Part shown: in pieces, positions 1 to 5,206 of the stretch
Numbering within the stretch: position 1 is the first letter of the stretch
How the letters are laid out: each line of letters opens with the position of its first letter
Assembly: GCA_002415485.1 (NCBI GenBank)
Contig: DHYU01000050.1
Coordinates: 15,581-20,786 of the forward strand
Direction of reading: 5' to 3'
Origin: Proteobacteria bacterium UBA5122
Lineage (GTDB): Bacteria > Pseudomonadota > Gammaproteobacteria > Tenderiales > Tenderiaceae
DNA: 5,206 nt
The notes under the pieces: generated by a model
The model's database searches: none
What the model was told of the DNA's origin: nothing
What the model saw: the letters and a program-made list of their open reading frames with translations, nothing else
Program-made: the position numbers and the translations under genes

Positions 1-96
1 GGCGTACTATTAAAAAAGACATCGGGGGGTAGAGTAAGTTTTGTGCGCTCAACTGGATACACTATTTGACCGCCACTCATGCCCGGTTCATAACTA

Positions 97-101
97 CGGA
101 G
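97..101 (+). promoter_or_regulatory. Shine-Dalgarno site for the DUF6394-like gene
   Basis: CGGAG lies 6 nt upstream of the ATG at 108. It favours that start over the in-frame ATG at 66, which would add 14 residues (MTATHARFITTEQS) that are not membrane-like and has no comparable purine-rich site upstream. Confidence 0.6.
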
Positions 102-107
102 CAAAGC

Positions 108-491
108 ATGAACTTCGAAAAAGTCGTTTTTGGTTTTTTTATCGTCCTGGCGCTGACCTTGAACTTCGGCTTTTTTATCGGCGACATCGACAACCCGGAT
201 CATCACAACGTCTACGAACTCTACGCCGCCATCGTCGTCAGCCTGATCGCCACTGTGCTCAAGTTTGGTGAACGCACGCAGATGGGTGCCGTACTCCTCG
301 CCACCAGCCTGGTCGCTGATCTACAGCTGATCACCGCCGCCATCGTTTGGGCCTGGGCCGTGCATATGACCGATGTCGGCCTGACGCCGCTCGTGATGAG
401 CAGCATCGTCTCATTATCTGGCGGCGCGCTGCTCGCCAACATCACCTCCGTGGTACTACTGATCATCGAAACCGCCACCCTGCGCCGCTAA
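108..491 (+). CDS. Small multi-pass membrane protein, DUF6394-like
   Basis: This encodes a 127-residue, very hydrophobic inner-membrane protein of unknown function. From memory the sequence (starting MNFEKVVFGFFIVLALTLNF) resembles the gammaproteobacterial DUF6394 family; this has not been checked by a search. About four membrane segments are visible: residues 5-24, 36-52, 58-85 and 94-120. A short polar loop (GDIDNPDHHN, 25-34) follows the first segment and a basic tail (TLRR) ends the protein. No catalytic motif is seen. The start at 108 was chosen for its Shine-Dalgarno site; the alternative at 66 gives 141 residues. The stop at 489-491 is only 4 nt before the channel gene, so the two are almost certainly co-transcribed. 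From that context I infer that it may be an accessory membrane partner of the channel, but nothing in its own sequence proves this. Confidence 0.85.
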   Translation: MNFEKVVFGFFIVLALTLNFGFFIGDIDNPDHHNVYELYAAIVVSLIATVLKFGERTQMGAVLLATSLVADLQLITAAIVWAWAVHMTDVGLTPLVMSSIVSLSGGALLANITSVVLLIIETATLRR

Positions 492-495
492 TATT

Positions 496-2220
496 ATGGA
501 GCGCAACCCCACCAATCTGGCCACGCACAGCGTCGTCTCGCTGGTGCTGCGGCGCATGCGGCGGCCGCTGATCATCCTGATCTGCAGCTACGCCATCGCC
601 GTACTCGGCATGGTGTTGATCCCCGGCGTCGACGATCAGGGGCAACCGTGGCGCATGGATTTTTTCCACGCCTTTTATTTTGTCAGTTACATGGCGACCA
701 CGATCGGCTTTGGCGAGATCCCCTACGCCTTCACCGATGCCCAGCGCGGCTGGGCGACGTTCAGCATGTACATGACCGTCATCGCCTGGCTCTACGCCAT
801 CGGTAATATCCTGACCTTGATCCAGGACCCAGCACTCAAACGTGCCGTCACCGAAAATCAATTCTTCCGCAGCGTCGCCCGCATCCGCGAGCCGTTCTAT
901 CTGGTCTGTGGTTATGGCGATACCGGCAGCCTGGTCATTCGCGGCCTCAGCCAGCGCGGTATCCGCGCCGTCGCCCTTGATATCGAACAACACCGCATCA
1001 ATGAGCTATTGTTGACCGATCATGAGCTCTATGTGCCAGGCCTGACCGGCAATGCAGCCGACTCCGAACTACTGCGCCTATCCGGACTCGCTTCGCCCCA
1101 CTGCATCGGCGTGATGGCACTGACCGACGACGATCACGCCAACCTCAAGATCGCCATCACCAGCAAACTGCTGCGCCCCAAGCTGCGAGTCATCTGCCGC
1201 GCCGAAGATAAGTCGGTCCAGGCCAACATGGCCTCCTTTGGCACCGACTACATCTTCAACCCGTTTGACTCCTTCGCCGATCAGCTTGCCATCGCACTGC
1301 ACTCGCCCAACATGCACAAGATATTTGAGTGGCTGACCCAATTGCGCGAAACACCGCTGGTCGAACACGAACCCCCTCCGCATGGTCGCTGGATCATTTG
1401 CGGCTATGGTCGCTTTGGCAAGGCCGTCAATAAATACATGAAGATGGAAGGTTTGCAGACCGTCATTATTGAAGCTCATCCCGATAAAACCGGTTGCACC
1501 GAGGATTGCATCGAAGGGCGCGGCACCGAGGCCGTCACACTGCGCGTAGCCAACATCAAGGATTCGGTCGGCATCGTCGCCGGCACCAATGACGATGCCA
1601 ACAACCTGTCGATCATCATGACGGCCAAAGACCTTAAGCCCGATATCTACACCGTCGCCCGTCAAAACCGCCGCCGCAACTCGATCATCTTTGATGCGGC
1701 CGACATCAACCTCACTGCCCAGCACAGTCGCATCCTGGCGCTAAAGATTCTCAGTCTGGCCACCGTGCCGCTGCTGAATGAATTCTTCCACCAGGCGCGC
1801 CACATGTCCGAGGACTGGGCCGCCGAACTGGTCGAACGCCTGCGCACGCTGGCCCACGGCAACTCCCCTGACATCTGGATGGTGACCATCGATGCACAAT
1901 GCACACCCCCCGTCACCGATGCCCGCCTATGTGGGCGCAGGGTGTTCCTCGGTCACCTAACCAGCAACCCGCACGACCGTGATCATCAACTGCGCTGCCT
2001 GCCGCTGATGCTGACGCGCGAACGGCAACACCAGCTATTGCCGGGGCCGTCGATTTTGTTGGAGGCAGGAGATCAGTTACTGATGGCTGGCAGCTACGGT
2101 ACCGCCGATAGCATGTTGCGGACGCAGCACGACTACAACGTGCTGCGTTATATCGAAACCGGCGAGACCCGGCCGGATGGCCTGGTCTGGCGCTGGCTGG
2201 CTAAAAAAACAAACACCTAG
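496..2220 (+). CDS. Two-TM potassium channel protein with tandem TrkA_N/RCK domains
   Basis: This encodes a 574-residue ion-channel protein, probably a K+ channel of the inner membrane gated by cytoplasmic nucleotide-binding domains. TM1 spans about residues 24-43. A pore helix and selectivity filter follow at 58-74, with TTIGFGE at 68-74, a recognised variant of the K+ signature TVGYG. TM2 spans about 88-109. The first Rossmann domain begins at about 135 with the glycine motif GYGDTG (139-144) and an acidic residue at the end of beta-2 (D162), typical of NAD(H)-binding TrkA_N domains. The second begins at about 299 with GYGRFG (303-308) and E326 in the equivalent position. Residues 475-535 (ending EAGDQLLMAG) look like a divergent RCK_C domain. 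The ATG is 4 nt after the upstream stop with no clear Shine-Dalgarno site, suggesting translational coupling. M21 is a possible later start. The K+ specificity and ligand (NAD, ATP or other) are inferred from family knowledge. It has its own pore, so it is not a stand-alone TrkA subunit. Confidence 0.9.
   Translation: MERNPTNLATHSVVSLVLRRMRRPLIILICSYAIAVLGMVLIPGVDDQGQPWRMDFFHAFYFVSYMATTIGFGEIPYAFTDAQRGWATFSMYMTVIAWLYAIGNILTLIQDPALKRAVTENQFFRSVARIREPFYLVCGYGDTGSLVIRGLSQRGIRAVALDIEQHRINELLLTDHELYVPGLTGNAADSELLRLSGLASPHCIGVMALTDDDHANLKIAITSKLLRPKLRVICRAEDKSVQANMASFGTDYIFNPFDSFADQLAIALHSPNMHKIFEWLTQLRETPLVEHEPPPHGRWIICGYGRFGKAVNKYMKMEGLQTVIIEAHPDKTGCTEDCIEGRGTEAVTLRVANIKDSVGIVAGTNDDANNLSIIMTAKDLKPDIYTVARQNRRRNSIIFDAADINLTAQHSRILALKILSLATVPLLNEFFHQARHMSEDWAAELVERLRTLAHGNSPDIWMVTIDAQCTPPVTDARLCGRRVFLGHLTSNPHDRDHQLRCLPLMLTRERQHQLLPGPSILLEAGDQLLMAGSYGTADSMLRTQHDYNVLRYIETGETRPDGLVWRWLAKKTNT
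2217..2220. other. Shared CTAG stop for two convergent genes
   Basis: The palindrome CTAG gives TAG on the + strand (2218-2220), ending the channel gene, and TAG on the - strand (2219-2217), ending the YgiM-like gene. The two genes overlap tail to tail by 4 bp, with no intergenic space. I see no GC-rich hairpin followed by a T run on either strand near the junction, so no intrinsic terminator can be assigned. Confidence 0.9.
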
Positions 2221-2960
2221 GCCCAACCCGACTGACGTCGACGACGCAGGCGCGGCAGGATGATGCCGACCAGGATACCGAGCACCAATACCCCACCCCC
2301 GGCCGCGAACCATTTTTGCGCCGTGCTGGCACGCAGATCATCATTTTCTGCCTCCACCCGCACTCGTACCGCTTCAGACGTTGTCGCCAACTTCTGCAAG
2401 CGAACATTTTCCTGTTCGATCTCCATCGGTCGCCCAGCAACCACCAACAACTGTTGATGATCCTTGGTCAAGGTCTCTAGCTTGCTCTGTAGTTCGCTTG
2501 CATGGGCTTGTAGCTGCTGGTGGGCCTCAGTCAATTGTTTGAGTTCGGCATTGGCGACCGTCAACTCACTGCTTGCCTTATCATACTGCGATTGAACACT
2601 GGCCAATTGATCTCGCGCAGCCGGTGTGTCACGTAGATACTGACCCAGCACCCAACCCTCAAGTTTGTCGTCAGTTACCACCCGCAAGAAGTCCCCTTTT
2701 TGCTCCAGCACCCGCAAACGAGTCCCCGTCGGCAGGGTGCGGAGGATGCGGAATTGATCGCCTGCGCCTGAACGCAGATTAATAATCAGATAATCGTTGA
2801 CGTAACGTATCGATTCCGCAGCATTGGACGTCACCGTCATGCAAAGCATCAGTACTGCACACCATATCATCGCCCACCGAAACGAGCCTGCACTTTTCCT
2901 GGAAACCAGTCGCTCCTTGGTATCGTCATATTTCGATAATTGATCTCTGCTCAACAACAC
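2217..2960 (-). CDS. YgiM-like SH3 domain envelope protein with coiled coil and C-terminal TM
   Basis: From the chosen GTG start the product is 247 residues with the architecture of the YgiM / TIGR04211 SH3-domain family. Residues 21-48 form a signal sequence: a basic n-region (VSRKSAGSFR), a hydrophobic core and a likely cleavage site after SNAA. Residues 49-113 are a bacterial SH3 domain, with INLRSG near its start and LEGWVLGQYL near its end. Residues 114-212 are rich in Q, E, L, K and A and should form a long coiled coil. Residues 218-236 (FAAGGGVLVLGILVGIILP) are a C-terminal TM anchor followed by RLRRRR, which stays inside. The protein therefore projects into the periplasm, probably near peptidoglycan; its molecular role is not established. 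The GTG at 2960 was chosen because GGGAGG lies 8 nt upstream. Alternatives are TTG at 2978, with no good site, and ATG at 2870, which would remove the basic n-region. It is transcribed divergently from pstC. Confidence 0.85.
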   Translation of the reverse strand: MLLSRDQLSKYDDTKERLVSRKSAGSFRWAMIWCAVLMLCMTVTSNAAESIRYVNDYLIINLRSGAGDQFRILRTLPTGTRLRVLEQKGDFLRVVTDDKLEGWVLGQYLRDTPAARDQLASVQSQYDKASSELTVANAELKQLTEAHQQLQAHASELQSKLETLTKDHQQLLVVAGRPMEIEQENVRLQKLATTSEAVRVRVEAENDDLRASTAQKWFAAGGGVLVLGILVGIILPRLRRRRQSGWA

Positions 2961-2968
2961 CGACAGCG

Positions 2969-2974
2969 CCTCCC
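2969..2974 (-). promoter_or_regulatory. Shine-Dalgarno site for the YgiM-like gene
   Basis: On the minus strand GGGAGG lies 8 nt before the GTG at 2960, a strong match with good spacing. It decides the start, because the upstream TTG (2978) lacks such a site and the downstream ATG (2870) has only a weak GGTGGG. A second strong match, AAGGAG at 2918-2913, lies inside the gene but is followed in frame only by CTG, so it was not used. Confidence 0.55.
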
Positions 2975-3004
2975 GCAATTTATATATTCTTTTAACATCA
3001 AACA

Positions 3005-3022
3005 GTTACCGTTTTATAACAG
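3005..3022 (-). promoter_or_regulatory. Possible second Pho box, facing the YgiM-like gene
   Basis: Read on the minus strand, CTGTTATAAAACGGTAAC matches the enteric PhoB consensus CTGTCATAWAWCTGTCAY at 15 of 18 positions by my hand count. It lies 2 bp from the plus-strand box. The -10 at the expected distance on this strand is weak (TAAAAG, 2994-2989); a better TATAAA at 2984-2979 is about 20 nt from the box. It may drive the YgiM-like gene, add PhoB binding for pstC, or be a chance match in AT-rich DNA. Confidence 0.35.
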
Positions 3023-3024
3023 CA

Positions 3025-3042
3025 TTGTAATATTTTTGTCAT
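3025..3042 (+). promoter_or_regulatory. Probable Pho box (PhoB site) for pstC
   Basis: TTGTAATATTTTTGTCAT contains two 7-mers (TTGTAAT and TTGTCAT) 11 bp apart start to start, the spacing of a PhoB direct repeat. It matches the consensus CTGTCATAWAWCTGTCAY at 14 of 18 positions by hand count. It sits 10 nt upstream of a good -10 hexamer, the layout of known Pho promoters where the box replaces the -35. The downstream gene is a phosphate permease, which supports the call. PhoB would activate transcription under phosphate starvation; this is inferred. Confidence 0.65.
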
Positions 3043-3052
3043 AAAGCGACGT

Positions 3053-3058
3053 TATTAT
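3053..3058 (+). promoter_or_regulatory. -10 element of the pstC promoter
   Basis: TATTAT matches the sigma-70 -10 consensus TATAAT at 5 of 6 positions and is 10 nt downstream of the Pho box. Transcription would start at about 3064-3066, leaving a leader of some 28 nt before the ATG at 3093. No good -35 is visible at the usual distance, as expected for an activator-dependent Pho promoter. Confidence 0.55.
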
Positions 3059-3092
3059 GCCGCGATCCTCATAAACCGGGACTGAACCCAGC

Positions 3093-5206
3093 ATGGCGAG
3101 TGTACTTCCTGCATCCGACTCCCCCACCAGCATCCGGCGCCGTAAATTGCGCCAAATCAAGGACCGTCTGGCCAAGCAGATGATCGGTATCGGCGGCATC
3201 AGCGTAATTATCGCGATCGTCCTGATCTTCTTCTATCTGCTATACGTCGTTTTTCCATTGTTCATGCCTGGAGGCATGGAACGTATCACCGAATATAGCA
3301 CACCCAAAGATGGCCAAAAGACGCTGTACCTCGCAATGGAGGAGCAAAACGAGGTAGCCGTACGTTTTGATGACGGCGCCAATGCCACCTTCCTCAATAC
3401 CGTCGATGGCAGCGTACGTGACCGTGTCAGCATCGAATTGCCGTTGGGTGCCAGCGTCAGCAGCTTTGCAGCCGCCACTCCTGCTACAAGAATTGTCGCC
3501 TATGGTCTGGATGATGGCCAGGTCGTCGTTGCCAAACACGAATACAAGATCAGCTACCCCAATGACAAGCGCCTGATCACGCCGGTGATTGAGTATCCGT
3601 TCGGCACCGATCCAATTGAAATCGACAGCATGGGCAATATGCTCACACTACTGGCTGTTCAGCGTAACGCTGATCAAGCCTCCATCGTCGGCATGACCGA
3701 TGACCGCCGTATCCTGATCACGACACTGACACTTGAAGAGTCAATGTTTGACGATGAAGTGAGCATAGAGGCCTCGACCGCCACGCTCGATGGCGCACCA
3801 ACCAACGTCAGCCACTTATTGCTCGACAAAGAACAGCGCACACTTTATATCGCAGAAAAGACCGGCCACATCTCTGCCTACAATGTCAGCGATCCGAGCG
3901 ACCCCGAGCTGATTCAGCGCCTATCTGTGGTTGCCCCTGGTGAACAGATTACCGACATCAAGTTTTTGACAGGCGACATTTCCCTGTTGATCGCAACCAA
4001 CAAGGGTGAAGTCTCGCAGTGGTTCCCGGTGCGCGATGAAAACAACAACAAAATCCTGACTCGTATTCGTCATTTTGATGCCAGCGGCCAACAGGTCAAC
4101 AACATCCTGCCTGAGTACTTCCGCAAGGGTTTTGTCACCACGTCTGACCAAGGCCAGCTCAGCATCCATCACGCCACGGCCAATCAAACCGTGATTCGTG
4201 AACAGATCAGCAACGTCACCATCAACCACATGGCGATCTCGCCACGCGCCAGCGCACTGTTGGCCGAAGACGCCAACCAACAACTGCTCTTTTGGAAGAT
4301 CGACAACGAACATCCTGAAGTGTCTTGGGAGTCACTGTGGGGCAAGGTCTGGTACGAGAGCTATCAAGAGCCTGATTACATCTGGCAATCGTCTTCGGCC
4401 AGCAACGACTTCGAACCCAAGTTCAGCCTGACGCCGATCTCGTTCGGTACCATCAAGGCCGCCTTCTACGCGATGCTGTTTGCTGTGCCGCTGGCGATCA
4501 TGGGCGCGATCTATACTGCTTACTTCATGACACCGAAGATGCGTTCAACCGTGAAACCATCGATCGAGATCATGGAAGCGCTGCCCACCGTTATCCTCGG
4601 CTTCCTGGCCGGACTGTGGCTTGCGCCGTTCGTTGAGGAATATCTGGCAGGCATCTTCACACTGTTATTGTTGTTGCCGCTGAGCATCCTGATCTGTAGT
4701 TACTTCTGGTACCTGTTGCCGCGCGAACTGCGTGGCCGCGTACCGGAAGGCTGGCAGTCACTGATGCTGGTGCTGCCGATCATCCTCACCGCCTGGCTGT
4801 CGTTTGCCTTGAGCAGCCCGATTGAACATCTGTTCTTCGATGGCAGCCTGCGCAGCTGGATGGATCGCGAGCTCGGCATCGGTTATGACCAACGTAACTC
4901 GCTGGTCGTCGGTCTGGCGATGGGCTTTGCGGTCATCCCGACCATCTTCTCGATCACTGAAGATGCAATCTTCAGCGTACCGAAGCACCTGACCACAGGT
5001 TCTCTGGCCCTCGGCGCAACTCAATGGCAAACACTGATGCGCGTTGTACTGCTGACCGCCAGCCCCGGCATCTTCTCTGCCGTCATGATCGGTCTCGGTC
5101 GTGCCGTCGGTGAGACCATGATCGTCTTGATGGCGACCGGTAATACGCCGCTGATGGATATGAGTATCTTCCAGGGCATGCGTACCCTCTCGGCCAACAT
5201 CGCGGT
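3093..5206 (+). CDS. pstC: Phosphate ABC transporter permease PstC, long form (3' end outside window)
   Basis: The frame is open from ATG 3093 to the window edge (704 codons, no stop) and encodes the PstC membrane subunit of the high-affinity phosphate importer, which pairs with PstA, the ATPase PstB and periplasmic PstS. A basic N-terminus (RRRKLRQIKDRLAK) precedes TM1 (30-57). Residues 58-447 are a large hydrophilic periplasmic insert with repeated short beta-like stretches, suggesting a propeller-like fold. The permease domain then resumes with FGTIKAAFYAMLFAVPLAIM (451-470), EIMEALPTVILGF (492-504), an EAA-type loop around SLALGATQWQTLMRVVLL (637-654) and the PstC-typical GRAVGETM (669-676). 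A second insert, roughly 512-600, adds hydrophobic segments absent from E. coli PstC (319 aa). Similar long PstC proteins are known in Pseudomonas. An in-frame TAA at 3072 and no other start between make 3093 the first possible start; its Shine-Dalgarno site is weak (GGGA, 3078-3081). The rest of the pst operon presumably lies downstream; pstS is not immediately upstream. Confidence 0.92.
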   Translation, partial: MASVLPASDSPTSIRRRKLRQIKDRLAKQMIGIGGISVIIAIVLIFFYLLYVVFPLFMPGGMERITEYSTPKDGQKTLYLAMEEQNEVAVRFDDGANATFLNTVDGSVRDRVSIELPLGASVSSFAAATPATRIVAYGLDDGQVVVAKHEYKISYPNDKRLITPVIEYPFGTDPIEIDSMGNMLTLLAVQRNADQASIVGMTDDRRILITTLTLEESMFDDEVSIEASTATLDGAPTNVSHLLLDKEQRTLYIAEKTGHISAYNVSDPSDPELIQRLSVVAPGEQITDIKFLTGDISLLIATNKGEVSQWFPVRDENNNKILTRIRHFDASGQQVNNILPEYFRKGFVTTSDQGQLSIHHATANQTVIREQISNVTINHMAISPRASALLAEDANQQLLFWKIDNEHPEVSWESLWGKVWYESYQEPDYIWQSSSASNDFEPKFSLTPISFGTIKAAFYAMLFAVPLAIMGAIYTAYFMTPKMRSTVKPSIEIMEALPTVILGFLAGLWLAPFVEEYLAGIFTLLLLLPLSILICSYFWYLLPRELRGRVPEGWQSLMLVLPIILTAWLSFALSSPIEHLFFDGSLRSWMDRELGIGYDQRNSLVVGLAMGFAVIPTIFSITEDAIFSVPKHLTTGSLALGATQWQTLMRVVLLTASPGIFSAVMIGLGRAVGETMIVLMATGNTPLMDMSIFQGMRTLSANIA

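Noticed and set aside
41..63. Possible sigma-70 promoter (TTGTGC ... TACACT) ahead of the DUF6394-like gene
   Set aside because: The hexamers match weakly and spacing is only 11 nt; TATTTG at 63-68 gives better spacing but a poor -10. Not strong enough to list.
463..993. Long minus-strand open frame (176 aa) across the start of the channel gene
   Set aside because: It lies opposite a clearly coding frame with a K+ filter and TM segments; its translation is rich in D, G and A with no recognisable domain, typical of an antisense shadow in GC-rich DNA.
1078..1725. Minus-strand open frame of 215 aa inside the channel gene
   Set aside because: It is the antisense of the two Rossmann domains; its composition is an artefact of codon bias and no family is recognisable.
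2190..2216. Repeated CTGG units followed by an A run at the end of the channel gene as a possible terminator
   Set aside because: The A run gives no U tract in the plus-strand transcript, and on the minus strand the T run precedes rather than follows any hairpin, so neither strand fits an intrinsic terminator.
3003..3022. Imperfect inverted repeat CAGTTA...TAACAG as an operator or hairpin
   Set aside because: The arms are only 6 bp with one mismatch and the sequence is better explained, if at all, as the minus-strand Pho-like box.
3921..4313. Minus-strand open frame of 130 aa within pstC
   Set aside because: It opposes the continuous pstC frame, with no ribosome-binding or domain evidence.

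Overview
The window looks like an ordinary chromosomal segment from a non-enteric gammaproteobacterium. This is inferred from the moderately GC-rich coding sequence, the YgiM-type SH3 protein, the DUF6394-like membrane protein and the long form of the phosphate permease PstC. I cannot name the genus. Coding density is high, and I see no mobile elements, CRISPR arrays, tRNA or rRNA genes, or obvious recent gene transfer.

Layout: (1) Positions 1-107 are a short leader with no gene I can support. (2) 108-491 (+) encodes a small multi-pass membrane protein resembling the DUF6394 family. (3) 496-2220 (+), four bases downstream, encodes a two-TM potassium-channel protein with a TIGFG selectivity filter and two cytoplasmic Rossmann (TrkA_N/RCK) domains. 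These two genes look like a translationally coupled operon. (4) 2217-2960 (-) encodes a YgiM-like envelope protein: signal sequence, bacterial SH3 domain, coiled coil, C-terminal TM anchor. It converges on the channel gene, and a single CTAG supplies the stop codons of both. (5) 2961-3092 is the divergent regulatory region. It holds a Pho-box-like element correctly spaced from a -10 hexamer facing pstC, and a second Pho-box-like element on the opposite strand. (6) 3093 to the window end (+) is the start of a long-form pstC with a periplasmic insert of about 390 residues, cut off by the window edge.

Together the window joins a probable K+ conductance module, a cell-envelope protein, and the start of a phosphate-starvation-inducible Pst transporter operon. 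Nothing here amounts to a clearly new system. The points most worth a second look are the enlarged PstC, the paired divergent Pho-like boxes, the DUF6394/channel pairing and the zero-space convergent stop overlap.
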